Notes: a model not told the origin generated them from the sequence alone. 47,100 nt of DNA from Albidovulum sp. bin36 (GCA_002238565.1 MPMP01000037.1:1-47100); one strand, 5' to 3'; shown: positions 10,295 through 19,651, counted from the stretch's first letter. Translations and numbers: made by a program.

Positions 10295-11239
10295 TTAGCC
10301 GGAATACTGGAAAAACCCCTTGTCGACGAACGTATGCACCAGCATGGAGCCATCGCATATCTTCTCGATCAATTTCCGGCGATCCCGCTCGTCCGGCCAG
10401 TCATGCCTAATTAGCGAGCATGTTCGTCCCGCCGCGCGAAGCGGTTTTCCGGGATCCTGGTTCGGCGCGGGACCGATCCGGCTCAAATATTCGTAGGTCG
10501 CATCGCAGGAGCTTCCGATAGAGTTGGGCAGGAGTCGATCGGTAACGAGCAGCTCTCGAACCTTGTCGGCTGCGACTTCGAAGCCGAATCTCCGCCTGTA
10601 GGTCTCCTGCGCCTCGAATACCGCAAGCAGGCTTTCCAGCCCGTATTCAAGCGCGGCCTCCCCCTTGGCTTCTTCGGCGGCCTGCGCCAGCAGGAGCGAA
10701 CACGCCCCTTGCGCTCTCTCGACCGCGCCGCCGAGCAGCAGGAACAGCCAGGCTTCGTCGCGATACATGGTGGCGTTCGCAACTCCGAAGAAGCTGCGCA
10801 GATCTCGCGCGGTTTCGTCGAAAAAGGCTTCCGGCGAGTGGCGCCAGATGCTGACGATATCTGATTCGCAAAACTTCAGATAGGAAAGATTGAGGCTAGT
10901 CCACATTTCGGCGGTGATGCAATTGCGCATCTGCCGAGCATTTTCGCGCCCCATGCGAATGCAAGCCGCCAGGGAGCTGGGGTTGCGCTGCTCGAAAGTG
11001 GCTTCGCCCGCCAACGTAAAGGAGTCCGCCTGCGTGAAGTCGTCGTTGTCGAAGTCGAATAGGCCGCCCGAGGGCGTATGCCCAATGCTGGCGAACAGCC
11101 GGCGCCAGGAGAAATTGATCTCGGCCACGGGCCTGTCGACCAGCGCTCCGACTTGCAGCCCCATCATGCGGCAGAGCAGATCCGCGCGTTCGAGGTAGCG
11201 GCCGAGCCAGTAGATGCCCTGTGCGTTTCGAGCAAGCAT
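10295..11239 (-). CDS. Alpha-E domain protein (DUF403)
   Basis: A 314-residue, nearly all-helical protein starting MLARNAQGIYWLGRYLERAD, the hallmark opening of alpha-E (DUF403) proteins. The family is usually encoded next to a circularly permuted ATP-grasp enzyme, as here: the ATG directly abuts the stop of that gene. Such pairs are thought to belong to a peptide- or amide-forming system, often with a transglutaminase-like protease gene nearby; none is seen here. Biochemical role unknown. Confidence 0.88.
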   Translation of the reverse strand: MLARNAQGIYWLGRYLERADLLCRMMGLQVGALVDRPVAEINFSWRRLFASIGHTPSGGLFDFDNDDFTQADSFTLAGEATFEQRNPSSLAACIRMGRENARQMRNCITAEMWTSLNLSYLKFCESDIVSIWRHSPEAFFDETARDLRSFFGVANATMYRDEAWLFLLLGGAVERAQGACSLLLAQAAEEAKGEAALEYGLESLLAVFEAQETYRRRFGFEVAADKVRELLVTDRLLPNSIGSSCDATYEYLSRIGPAPNQDPGKPLRAAGRTCSLIRHDWPDERDRRKLIEKICDGSMLVHTFVDKGFFQYSG

Positions 11240-12673
11240 TCAGTCTTCCAGCACCCAGAGGTCCTTGCCGCCCCCACCCTGGCTCGAATTGACGACGAGG
11301 CTTCCTTTTCGCAATGCGACGCGGCAGAAAGCGCCCGGAACGATGCGACTTTGCTTCCCTTTCAGCACGAATGGCCGCAGGTCGACATGCCTCGGCTCCA
11401 GTCGCCGGTCTACTATGCAAGGGGATCGCGAAAGCGAAAGTACCGGCTGCGATATGAAATCGGCCGGGTTGTCCCGGACGGCGCGGGCGTACTCGTTGCG
11501 CTCCGCTTGCGTCGAATGCGGTCCGATCAGCATGCCGTATCCGCCCGATTCGCCAACTCGCTTGACGACCAGGTCCTCGAGATTGTCGAGCGTGTACTCG
11601 AGATCTTCAGGTCGCCTGCACAAGCGCGTGGCGACGTTTTTCAATATGGCCGATTCTCCCATGTAGTAGCGAATGAAATCGGGAACGTAGGCGTATACGC
11701 TCTTATCGTCGGCCACGCCCGTGCCGGGCGAATTCACGATGGATACGTTTCCTCGCTTGCAGGCGTCCAGGAGTCCGGGAACGCCTAGCACCGAGTCTTC
11801 GCGAAATGCCGTTGGATCGAGGAAATCGTCGTCCAGCCTTCGGTAGAGCACGTCGATGCGCTCCAGCCCTCGCGTCGTCCGCTTGTAAAGAAATCCGTCG
11901 CGAACGACCAAATCCTGCCCCTCGACGAGCGTCGCGCCGATTTCATGGGCTAGGAACACATGCTCGTAGAATGCCGAATTGTACACGCCGGGAGTTAGAA
12001 GGGCGATTGCGGGATCTGGAGATCCGCTTGGCGCGAGCTCGGTAAGAGTGCGGTTCAATTCCAGGCCGTAATGCTCGATGTCGCGAACCCGGCAGGCGCG
12101 GAAGAGGCGGCGGAAGCTTGACTTTATGGCTTTCCGGTTGGCGAGCATGTAGGACATCCCGGAAGGAACGCGGAGATTGTCTTCAAGCACGAAGAAGCCG
12201 TCATTCGTGCGGATGATGTCGGTTCCGCAAATCGCGACCCAAACTTTTTCGGGCGGCGAATATCCGGTCATTTGCGGCCTGAACTGGGGGCAGTCGAAGA
12301 CGATGTCGGCCGGCAAGACTCCGTCCGAGACGATTTTCGCGTCGTTGTAAATGTCGTCCAGGAATAGATTGAGCGCGGACAGCCGCTGACGGAGTCCCGC
12401 TTCGATTAGTTTCCAGTCTTCGCCTGTTAAAATCCGCGGCAGGCAGTCGACCGGGATGATCTGCTCTTGCGCTTCCGATTTTCCGTAGACGGTGAAGGCG
12501 ATTCCTTCGTCGCGGAAGGTTCTCGTTACGCGCTCCTGGATTTCAGCCGCCTCGTCGCTCGACATCCGTTCGAGCGTCGACATGACTTGGCGGCAATGGC
12601 TTCGCACCTCGCCGCCAGGCAAAAACATCTCGTCGAAGATGGCGATATCCGTTTCGTAGGAGCTTAAATTCAC
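11240..12673 (-). CDS. Circularly permuted type 2 ATP-grasp protein
   Basis: 477 residues with the blocks of circularly permuted ATP-grasp proteins (DUF404/DUF407): an N-terminal GKSEAQEQIIPVDCLPRIL, then WVAICGTDIIRTNDGFFVLE, EDNLRVPSGMSYMLANR, LLTPGVYNSAFYEHVFLA, VNSPGTGVADDKSVYAYVP, and the C-terminal nucleotide-binding part DLVVKRVGESGGYGM and SSQGGGGKDLWVLED. It probably forms an amide or peptide bond using ATP. It is first in a two-gene minus-strand operon with the alpha-E protein. A divergent gene starts about 285 bases away, so the shared intergenic region (12674-12958) holds both promoters. Confidence 0.9.
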   Translation of the reverse strand: MNLSSYETDIAIFDEMFLPGGEVRSHCRQVMSTLERMSSDEAAEIQERVTRTFRDEGIAFTVYGKSEAQEQIIPVDCLPRILTGEDWKLIEAGLRQRLSALNLFLDDIYNDAKIVSDGVLPADIVFDCPQFRPQMTGYSPPEKVWVAICGTDIIRTNDGFFVLEDNLRVPSGMSYMLANRKAIKSSFRRLFRACRVRDIEHYGLELNRTLTELAPSGSPDPAIALLTPGVYNSAFYEHVFLAHEIGATLVEGQDLVVRDGFLYKRTTRGLERIDVLYRRLDDDFLDPTAFREDSVLGVPGLLDACKRGNVSIVNSPGTGVADDKSVYAYVPDFIRYYMGESAILKNVATRLCRRPEDLEYTLDNLEDLVVKRVGESGGYGMLIGPHSTQAERNEYARAVRDNPADFISQPVLSLSRSPCIVDRRLEPRHVDLRPFVLKGKQSRIVPGAFCRVALRKGSLVVNSSQGGGGKDLWVLED

Positions 12674-12958
12674 GTAGGCATGCCGGCTATTGACGAGTTC
12701 CGCCCGGGCAGCCTACGCGCAGTTAATTGCGCTGTCAAACATGCTTCGGGAGCCGGAATCGCCGGCGCGGGCCCCTAGGCGGTCGAGCGGCGGCGGCGAA
12801 TAATACGCTTTGAAAATAAAATTTGCCTGTTCGGAGCGGAAAATGATTGCGTGTTTCACCGCTCTAATTTACTCTTTCGGCTCGCGAGAGAAATTGCGCG
12901 ACTTGGCGGAGGAGGGCTAGCCGACGCCAGGATATGGGAATCGGCCGCGGAGCTTTAC
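12674..12958. promoter_or_regulatory. Divergent intergenic region
   Basis: This 285-base spacer separates the leftward ATP-grasp operon from the rightward signalling operon and must hold promoters for both. Its middle (12800-12850) is distinctly AT-rich. I could not assign reliable -35/-10 boxes by eye. Confidence 0.45.
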
Positions 12959-14125
12959 ATGCAAAAACTTCACCGTATTCTCGTCGTCGACGACGAGCCG
13001 GATGTCGAGCCCCTAGTTCTGCAGCGAATGCGGCGTGAAATACGAAGGGGCGAGTACGAGTTTCTGTTCGCGGGCAACGGCGTCGAGGCGCTGGACAAAC
13101 TCGGCGAGGACCGCGAAATCGACATAGTCCTTTCGGACATTAATATGCCGGAGATGGACGGCCTCACTCTTTTGCAGCAGATTCCCGCCGTGGACCCCAA
13201 TATTCGCTCGGTAATCGTCTCCGCGTACGGCGACATGAAAAACATCCGGGCGGCGATGAACAGAGGCGCTTTCGATTTCGTCACCAAGCCTATCGATTTC
13301 AACGACCTTCGAATCACGATCGAGCGGACGATCAAGCATCTCGAGCTTTGGCGGGAGGCGCTAGCTTCGCGCGACAAGCTCGTTTCAATTCAGAACGAGC
13401 TCGTTCTAGCAAACAGAATGCAGCAGTCGATCCTGCCGGATGTTTTTCCCAGCGGCGAAAAGTTCCAGATATACGGCAGCATGGAGCCGGCTCGCGACGT
13501 GGGAGGAGATTTTTTCGATATCATTCGCCTGGACCATGGCCGGTTTGGGCTGGCGATCGCGGATGTTTCCGACAAGGGCGTGCCCGCCGCGCTGTTTATG
13601 ATGTCTAGCCGCACTTTGCTCAAAGGGGCGGCCATAGGAACCGCGGAGCCGAAAAAGGTACTGGCGGAAGTCAATTCGCTGCTAGACGAAGACAACGAAG
13701 CAGGCATGTTCGTCACGTTGATCTACGCCGTGTTCGACTCGGAAACCGGGAACATTTCGTTTGCCAACGGCGGGCACAATCCGCCGATGCTGATTCGCTC
13801 CGACGGCTCGACGGAATTTCTCCAGATGCCCGACGGAATCGCTCTGGGCATGGTTGACAGCTTCGATTTCGAGGATAAGCACATTCGCCTTGCGGAAGGT
13901 GACGTTCTTGTATTCTACACGGACGGAGTTACCGAAGCGATGAATTCGGACAACGAGTTGTACGGAACCGAGCGGCTAGCGCGAATTTTCGATGACGCTT
14001 CCCCGGACGGCGATGTCGAGGCGATCATCAACAGGATATTCGAGTCAGTGCATCACTTTTCTTCGGGAATCTCGCAATCGGACGACATTACCTGCTTGGC
14101 GATTAGATACGGAAGAACGCCGTGA
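12959..14125 (+). CDS. Response regulator with PP2C-type phosphatase output (RsbU-like)
   Basis: 388 residues. Residues 1-125 are a receiver domain: Asp11-Asp12, phospho-acceptor Asp60 in DIVLSDINMPEMDGL, Ser88, and Lys110 in FDFVTKPID. A helical linker follows. Residues from about 175 are a PP2C/SpoIIE-type serine phosphatase with metal-ligand motifs RDVGGDFFDI, ADVSDKGVPAALFM, FANGGHNPP, VLVFYTDGVTEAMN and SDDITCLA. Phosphorylation by a histidine kinase should switch on dephosphorylation of a STAS antagonist. ATG 12959 is chosen because the receiver fold starts there; the longer frame from 12851 adds an unlikely N-terminal extension. It overlaps the RsbW-like kinase gene. Confidence 0.92.
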   Translation: MQKLHRILVVDDEPDVEPLVLQRMRREIRRGEYEFLFAGNGVEALDKLGEDREIDIVLSDINMPEMDGLTLLQQIPAVDPNIRSVIVSAYGDMKNIRAAMNRGAFDFVTKPIDFNDLRITIERTIKHLELWREALASRDKLVSIQNELVLANRMQQSILPDVFPSGEKFQIYGSMEPARDVGGDFFDIIRLDHGRFGLAIADVSDKGVPAALFMMSSRTLLKGAAIGTAEPKKVLAEVNSLLDEDNEAGMFVTLIYAVFDSETGNISFANGGHNPPMLIRSDGSTEFLQMPDGIALGMVDSFDFEDKHIRLAEGDVLVFYTDGVTEAMNSDNELYGTERLARIFDDASPDGDVEAIINRIFESVHHFSSGISQSDDITCLAIRYGRTP

Positions 14126-14535
14126 CCGCTGAGTTCTCTCTGGACCTGTCTCCCGACGCCGGCGAGATCGAACGCATAAACGCCAAGCTTGACGAAGTCG
14201 GGGAGGCTGAGAGCTGGGCTCCGGCTTTCGACTACAATATTCGCCTCGTTGTCGAAGAACTGCTTATGAACATCATAATGCACGGGGCTGAAAACGGCGA
14301 ATGCGAAATTCGCCTGAGCTTTAAATCGACGAGTGAAGACGTGACGATTACGATCGCCGACAACGGCTTGCCATTCGACCCGCTGACGGACGCAAGCACC
14401 CCAGATCTCGATGGCGATATCGCTGAACGCGAAATCGGCGGGCTCGGCGTGCATCTGATTCGCAATTTCGTTGACGATATCGGCTACCGGTACGAGTCGG
14501 GAAAAAACTCCATCACATTTTCCAAAAGGAAGTAG
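14122..14535 (+). CDS. RsbW-like serine kinase / anti-sigma factor
   Basis: A 137-residue GHKL ATPase of the RsbW/SpoIIAB kind. It has the N-box VVEELLMNIIMHG, the G1 box IADNGLPFDP, and a late Gly-rich GGLGVHLIRNFVDD. It starts at GTG overlapping the previous stop (GTGA). In partner switching such proteins bind a target (often a sigma factor) or phosphorylate the STAS antagonist; the upstream phosphatase reverses that. The STAS protein at 17981-18319 is the obvious substrate candidate. No sigma factor gene is visible, so the final target is unknown. Confidence 0.85.
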   Translation: MTAEFSLDLSPDAGEIERINAKLDEVGEAESWAPAFDYNIRLVVEELLMNIIMHGAENGECEIRLSFKSTSEDVTITIADNGLPFDPLTDASTPDLDGDIAEREIGGLGVHLIRNFVDDIGYRYESGKNSITFSKRK

Positions 14536-14536
14536 A

Positions 14537-15718
14537 ATGCGTGGCAAGGCATCATCGCTGGTGCGCGCGGTTCCGCTGATTTTCCTCTGGAGCGCGGCGG
14601 TCAGCGCGGCGGACGGCGTTCCGGGAGTTTCCAGCTCATCGATCGTATTCGGACAGTCCGCCGCTTTTTCCGGTTCCTCGGGAGACTTGGGCAAGGGCCT
14701 GCGCATCGGCATCGAGGCGGCCTTCAACGAGGTCAACATGAACGGAGGCGTTCACGGCAGGAATATCCATCTGGTCTACCACGACGATCGCCTGGAACCG
14801 GACCGCGCGATCGTCAACACCCGGAGGCTCATTGGCAAGGACCGGGTGTTCGCGATTATCGGATCCCTTGGTACGGCAACCTCGATTTCGGCCGCGCCCG
14901 TCGCAGAAACCGCCGGAGTTCCGTACGTGGCGCCGCTGACAGGCGCCGATTTCCTTAGGGAAGGCGATCTTCCGAACGTAATCAACTTGAGAGCCTCCTT
15001 CAGTCAGGAGATCGAGGCGGTCGTCGAACTTTTGGTCGACGAGCTTGGCATCGAGAATATAGCAGTGCTGTACCAGGACGATGCGTTGGGTCGCAACGGC
15101 TACAACGGTGCCAGGAATGCGCTCGCGGTCCGGCAGATGGAACTCGTTGCGTCGGGCGTCTATCCCCGAAGCACGATCGCGATCAAGTCGGCATTCTACG
15201 ACTTGAGGAAAGCCAAGCCGGAGGCAATAATACTTGTCGGATCCTACAAGCCCGTTGCGAGGTTCATTCAATGGGGGAGATTTTTGGAATTCGAGCCGGT
15301 ATTCGCGACTATCTCCGTTGCCGGAAACAATTCGCTAGCGAGAGAAATCGGCGATGCCGGCGAAGGCGTCTACGCAACGCAGGTCGTGCCTGACTACTTA
15401 AGCGAAACTTTGCCGGTTGCCCGGCGATACCGAGCCGCATTGGACTCGCTGTGGGCCGGCTCGCAGTACGAATTCCTTTCCTTCGAAGGATACCTGACAG
15501 GAAGAATGGCGATTTACGCGATCGAAAAATGCGGCCCCGATGTCGACCGCGAGTGTTTCCGCGAAGCTTTGCTTTTTTCCGACGAGATTGACATCGACGG
15601 CTTCAAGCTGCGGTTCGGCGAAGGGGACAATCAAGGATCGGACGCCGTATTCCTGACGAGGATAAGCGCCGGCGGAAGCTTCGAATTTTCGGAAAATTTT
15701 GAAGAGGCGGGTCAATGA
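14537..15718 (+). CDS. Type I periplasmic binding protein (Leu/Ile/Val-binding-like)
   Basis: 393 residues with a signal peptide (LVRAVPLIFLWSAAVSAA), then the type I binding fold: IVFGQSAAFSGSSGDLGKGL, VHGRNIHLVYHDDRLEPDRA, VFAIIGSLGTATSISAAPVA and VLYQDDALGRNGYNGAR. No ABC permease or ATPase genes follow; the next gene, overlapping by four bases, is a histidine kinase with a large periplasmic domain. This suggests a sensory rather than transport role, as for TorT with TorS. ATG 14537 directly follows the previous gene and begins a good signal peptide; the frame is open further upstream to 14471, inside the previous gene. Confidence 0.88.
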   Translation: MRGKASSLVRAVPLIFLWSAAVSAADGVPGVSSSSIVFGQSAAFSGSSGDLGKGLRIGIEAAFNEVNMNGGVHGRNIHLVYHDDRLEPDRAIVNTRRLIGKDRVFAIIGSLGTATSISAAPVAETAGVPYVAPLTGADFLREGDLPNVINLRASFSQEIEAVVELLVDELGIENIAVLYQDDALGRNGYNGARNALAVRQMELVASGVYPRSTIAIKSAFYDLRKAKPEAIILVGSYKPVARFIQWGRFLEFEPVFATISVAGNNSLAREIGDAGEGVYATQVVPDYLSETLPVARRYRAALDSLWAGSQYEFLSFEGYLTGRMAIYAIEKCGPDVDRECFREALLFSDEIDIDGFKLRFGEGDNQGSDAVFLTRISAGGSFEFSENFEEAGQ

Positions 15719-17880
15719 CTCCCTGGAATCGAATCCTCGAATTGCGGTTCAGGCTTTCGTCGCAGCTTTATTTCGTAATTGTCAGCGCGGTTGCGATTAC
15801 AGTTTTTGCAAGTCTTGTCGGCTGGTTTTCGTTTCAGAGAATCGGCGAGTCGCAGAGCCGCGTCAACGAAGTCGTCGTGCCGGGGCTGCAGGTGGCCTTT
15901 AGCATCGCGCAGAGTAGCGCGGCATTGGTCGCGGCCGGTCCTCGGCTGGTGTCCGCCAGTTCCGTTGACGAAATCGAAGATGTCGCGGCGTCCATCGAAC
16001 GCGATTCGGTTGCGTTCGAGGAATTGCTTTCGAGCCTGAGGACTTTGGAAGGCAACGACAAGCGAACCGAGCGCATACACGCCTACGGCCACCAGCTGGT
16101 CGGCAATATGCGCGAAATCGAGGAATCCTCAAGGGCGCTCATTGAACTGGAAACCGAGACGGACGGCCTCGGACTCGAATTGGTAAGCGTTCGGAAACAG
16201 CTGGACAAAATCCTGCTGCCGTCGATGGACGATCAATTTTTTCTCCTCATGACCGGGTACAAGGAACTTGGAAAGCCGCCCGTCCCGCCGTGGGACCGGC
16301 TGTCGGAGGTCGAGTTCAACCGTTTCAGGCATTTGGCCAATCTTCTCCAAGACACGAAATTCGCGCTGCAGCTGCTGGCATCCAGCTCGGTGCTTGCCGA
16401 TCCCGCGCAAATCGAACCGCTGAGGGAGCAGTTCGAGGCGGCGACGGAAAGCGTCACAAGAAGCCTGACGGCGTTGGGCGACGAGGACAGGGATTCTCTC
16501 GAACTGCATTTGAGCCGGCTATTCGGTCTCGGGATCGGATCGCGAGATGGCTTCGACATCCGCGCCGAACAGCTGGACTTCATAGTAAAGCAGAGGGAGC
16601 TGCTGGAGGAGAATCACGATCTGGTAATTACTCTCGACGAGGAAGTCGAAGAACTGGTCAGCACCGCCAACGCGCACATTAAAGAGGCGACGGGCGCTTC
16701 GAACGACGCGGTGGTGACGGGAAGGCGATTGCTGCTGGCTCTTAGCGGCATGAGCGTAATCGGCGCTATTCTAATCGGCTGGCTGCTCGTCGGCCGCGTA
16801 CTCCTTCGAAGGCTAGCCGTCTTGTCCGAGCGCATGCGCGCCATGGCGCACGGCGACCTCGAAGGCAAAATCGAGATCAAGGGGCGCGACGAGATCGCCG
16901 ACATGGCCGCCGCTCTGGAAATATTCCGCCGCCATGCCCGCGAGGTGCAGCGATTGAATCTCGTGGAAGAGCTCGCGGGCGAGCTGCAGGAAAAAAACAC
17001 GGAGCTCGAGAAAGTTCTCGCCGATCTGAAAAAGGTCCAAAACCAGATCGTGCTGCGCGAGAAGCTGGCCGCATTGGGCGAACTGACGGCGGGAGTCGCC
17101 CATGAAATCAAAAACCCCTTGAATTTCGTGAAGAATTTCGCCGAGGCGTCCGGAGAGCTGATCGAAGAGCTGGAGGAAACGCTGGACGCGAACGGCGGGA
17201 ATCTCAGCAAGGAGGATTTGGAATTAATCCGCGAAATCTCCGGCGACCTGAAAAGCAACGTCGAGAAAATCGGCAATCACGGAAGCCGGGCGGACCGAAT
17301 CGTCCACGACATGCTGAGAATGGGCCGCGGAGTCGGCAGGTCGACGGATGTCGAGGTCAATCACTTGGTCGACGAGCATGCGCGGCTCGCCTATCACGGC
17401 GCGCGGGCGTCCGTGGAAGGATTCCGGGTGAAAATGGAAATGGATTTCGATTCGGACGCCGGATCGGTCAAGGCGATTCCCCAGGACCTGGGGCGCGTGG
17501 TGCTCAATCTGGTCAGCAATGCCTGCTACGCGACCCACGAACGACGGACGAGCGCGGAAAGCCAGGACGGCGGCGGCTACGAGCCGATTCTCAACGTTTC
17601 GACAAGAAAGGACGGCGACAACGTCGTTATTTCGGTTAGGGACAATGGAACCGGCATTCCTCGCGATGTCATAGACAAGATATTCAATCCGTTCTTTACG
17701 ACCAAGCCGACCGACAAGGGAACCGGACTGGGACTGGCGCTTTCAAACGACATTATCCTGCGGCACGGCGGCAAGATTTCCGCCGACTCCGAACCCGGGC
17801 AATTCACGCTCATGACCGTCGTTATTCCCGTCGAAGGCTCTGCGGACCTGGACGAGCAAATCGAAGACGAAGCCGCATAG
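15715..17880 (+). CDS. TorS-like sensor histidine kinase
   Basis: 721 residues. TM1 is at about 19-41 (LYFVIVSAVAITVFASLVGW), followed by a periplasmic helical sensor of roughly 300 residues, TM2 at about 340-362 (SGMSVIGAILIGWLLVG), a HAMP domain, a coiled coil (425-450), then the kinase core: phospho-acceptor His463 in GVAHEIKNPLNF, N-box Asn602 in LNLVSNACYAT, G1 in DNGTGIP (643), F-box FNPFFTT and G2 GTGLGLALS. The helical periplasmic region resembles TorS sensors, which read a type I binding protein, consistent with the gene just upstream. Its likely partner is the receiver-PP2C protein encoded at the start of the cluster. There is no fused receiver. Confidence 0.9.
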   Translation: MTPWNRILELRFRLSSQLYFVIVSAVAITVFASLVGWFSFQRIGESQSRVNEVVVPGLQVAFSIAQSSAALVAAGPRLVSASSVDEIEDVAASIERDSVAFEELLSSLRTLEGNDKRTERIHAYGHQLVGNMREIEESSRALIELETETDGLGLELVSVRKQLDKILLPSMDDQFFLLMTGYKELGKPPVPPWDRLSEVEFNRFRHLANLLQDTKFALQLLASSSVLADPAQIEPLREQFEAATESVTRSLTALGDEDRDSLELHLSRLFGLGIGSRDGFDIRAEQLDFIVKQRELLEENHDLVITLDEEVEELVSTANAHIKEATGASNDAVVTGRRLLLALSGMSVIGAILIGWLLVGRVLLRRLAVLSERMRAMAHGDLEGKIEIKGRDEIADMAAALEIFRRHAREVQRLNLVEELAGELQEKNTELEKVLADLKKVQNQIVLREKLAALGELTAGVAHEIKNPLNFVKNFAEASGELIEELEETLDANGGNLSKEDLELIREISGDLKSNVEKIGNHGSRADRIVHDMLRMGRGVGRSTDVEVNHLVDEHARLAYHGARASVEGFRVKMEMDFDSDAGSVKAIPQDLGRVVLNLVSNACYATHERRTSAESQDGGGYEPILNVSTRKDGDNVVISVRDNGTGIPRDVIDKIFNPFFTTKPTDKGTGLGLALSNDIILRHGGKISADSEPGQFTLMTVVIPVEGSADLDEQIEDEAA

Positions 17881-17980
17881 GGCCTCGCCGCCGCTTTTGC
17901 TACGCGGAAGAGAAAGCGCGCGCGGCTTCGAAAACTAAGGCTCTAGCCGAGGCCACCGCTTATGAAATGGCGGAATATGG

Positions 17981-18319
17981 CTAGGCTGCGAGCGCCTTGA
18001 CGGCTTCGTCCCTGCTTGCGTAGATCGGGATGATTTTGTCGAACCCGCTAAGCACGAATACTTCCTTGATGGGGTCCGTCAGCGAGCAAAGCACAAGCTG
18101 CCCCTGCGAATTCTTCACCTTTTTGGCCGTTAGCAGTATCGCGCGCAGACCCGCGCTGCTTATGTAATTCAGATCTTCGAAGTCCAAGATTACGGAGCAC
18201 TCGCTGTCGCCGATTGCTTCGACAAGGGACTCTTCAAATACTCGGGAATTCGAACCGTCGATTCGGTCTTTCGGCTTGGCAACAAGCAGACCGTTAACGC
18301 GCTCGGCATTAATCTCCAT
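17981..18319 (-). CDS. STAS-domain anti-sigma factor antagonist
   Basis: 112 residues from ATG 18319 (a GAGG lies about 10 bases upstream; a longer frame to 18415 looks non-coding). The single STAS domain has the conserved DFEDLNYISSAGLRAILLTA block, whose Ser in SSAGLR is the usual phosphorylation site, and a C-terminal IIPIYASRDEAVKAL. It lies convergent to the kinase gene, some 100 bases away. It is the natural substrate of the RsbW-like kinase and PP2C phosphatase encoded in the same cluster, completing a partner switch. Confidence 0.9.
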   Translation of the reverse strand: MEINAERVNGLLVAKPKDRIDGSNSRVFEESLVEAIGDSECSVILDFEDLNYISSAGLRAILLTAKKVKNSQGQLVLCSLTDPIKEVFVLSGFDKIIPIYASRDEAVKALAA

Positions 18320-18756
18320 TTTTGGGCGATCCTCTTCGTTGATGCGCCGTCGCATGCGCAACATTTTCGCGTAAAATATAATGGAACTGGCAGGGGTCAA
18401 GAGCAAAACCGACATTCGGCTTTAAAATTAGGCTATTGTTTCCGTTCGGTCGCCGAGCGTCGAATCAGGCAGGCTGCCGGCATTCGACTCCGGCCCGATC
18501 GGCTGTCGAAGACTGGACGCCCCGCGGCGCCGGGGCTTCGGCGCTGCGCGCGGCATTGGAGAGCGCACGCGCATCAGGCGCAATTCATTTTGTCGCATCG
18601 ATGCGCCGAGGGTGGAATTCGGGTCGATTGTGATATATGGCTGGCCGTGAGCGCGGGCGCGGCGAGGACGCGGTTTTATCGCGGCGCCTGTTGACCCCGG
18701 AAGCGAGCAAACATATAGATCGCGGGGTTTCTCGGCATGTTGCTCCGGAGCGGGTT
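18320..18756. promoter_or_regulatory. Region upstream of the nuo operon
   Basis: About 440 bases between the divergent STAS and nuoA genes. It must hold the nuo promoter and the STAS promoter (AT-rich near 18360-18440). The frame of nuoA is open back to 18637, but those codons lack NuoA similarity. No RNA gene or riboswitch was recognised. Confidence 0.45.
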
Positions 18757-19122
18757 TTGGATGATCTTTTAAGGGAATATCTGGCGATTCTCATTTTTCT
18801 GGGCGTCGCGATAGGATTGGGCGCGCTGCTTCTGCTCGCTGCGGGGGTCGTAGCCGTTTCGAATCCCGATCCCGAAAAGACTTCCGCCTATGAATGCGGA
18901 TTCGAGGCGTTCGACGACGCGAGGATGAAATTCGACATTCGATTCTATCTTGTTGCGATTCTTTTCATTATATTCGATTTGGAAGTCGCGTTTCTGTTCC
19001 CCTGGTCGGTGGCGTTCAAGGACATTGGCGTGTTCGGGTTCTGGTCCATGATGGTGTTCCTCGCCGTGCTGACCGTAGGATTCGTCTACGAATGGAAGAA
19101 GGGCGCATTGGAATGGGAATAG
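18757..19122 (+). CDS. nuoA: NADH-quinone oxidoreductase subunit A
   Basis: Membrane subunit of complex I. Conserved NuoA blocks are [20 protein letters not shown] (including the loop Cys) and [20 protein letters not shown], with three transmembrane helices. I choose the TTG at 18757: it gives 121 residues, the usual size, starts at the conserved [16 protein letters not shown] N terminus, and has GGAG six bases upstream. The longer ATG frame from 18637 would add 40 unrelated residues. It overlaps nuoB by ten bases and opens the operon. Confidence 0.93.
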   Translation: MDDLLREYLAILIFLGVAIGLGALLLLAAGVVAVSNPDPEKTSAYECGFEAFDDARMKFDIRFYLVAILFIIFDLEVAFLFPWSVAFKDIGVFGFWSMMVFLAVLTVGFVYEWKKGALEWE

Positions 19123-19640
19123 AGAGCGTTTCGGCTGAATCCGGCGCCGCGGCCGCCGATCCGAGATTCGGGCGCGAGCTGCAGGACAAGGGCTACCTGC
19201 TTACGACGGCGGAGGATGCCATCAACTGGGCGCGAATCGGTTCCTTGCACTGGATGACTTTCGGACTTGCGTGCTGCGCGGTCGAAATGATGCACACATC
19301 CATGCCTAGATACGATTTGGAGCGATTCGGAACGGCGCCGAGAGCGTCGCCGCGCCAATCGGATCTTATGATCGTCGCCGGAACCTTGACGAACAAGATG
19401 GCGCCGGCGCTTCGCAAGGTCTACGATCAGATGCCCGAGCCGAGATACGTGATCTCGATGGGTTCCTGCGCCAATGGCGGCGGGTACTACCATTACAGCT
19501 ATTCCGTCGTGCGCGGCTGCGACCGAATCGTTCCCGTCGACATCTACGTGCCCGGATGCCCGCCGACCGCGGAGGCGCTGCTGTACGGAATACTCCAGCT
19601 TCAGCGCAAGATTCGCCGCACCGGAACGATAGCGCGATAG
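19113..19640 (+). CDS. nuoB: NADH-quinone oxidoreductase subunit B
   Basis: 175 residues carrying the ligands of the terminal [4Fe-4S] cluster N2: adjacent Cys in [12 protein letters not shown], Cys in [18 protein letters not shown], and Cys in [15 protein letters not shown]2 passes electrons to ubiquinone at the NuoB/NuoD interface. The ATG at 19113 overlaps the end of nuoA. All four ligands are present. Confidence 0.97.
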   Translation: MGIESVSAESGAAAADPRFGRELQDKGYLLTTAEDAINWARIGSLHWMTFGLACCAVEMMHTSMPRYDLERFGTAPRASPRQSDLMIVAGTLTNKMAPALRKVYDQMPEPRYVISMGSCANGGGYYHYSYSVVRGCDRIVPVDIYVPGCPPTAEALLYGILQLQRKIRRTGTIAR

Positions 19641-19651
19641 GGGCGGCGGCG

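Noticed and set aside
14471..14536. Upstream extension of the periplasmic binding protein
   Set aside because: It lies inside the RsbW-like gene in another frame and would bury the signal peptide that starts at 14537.
17881..17980. Rho-independent terminator between the convergent kinase and STAS genes
   Set aside because: Only short GC-rich inverted matches and no T-run on either strand; not strong enough to call.
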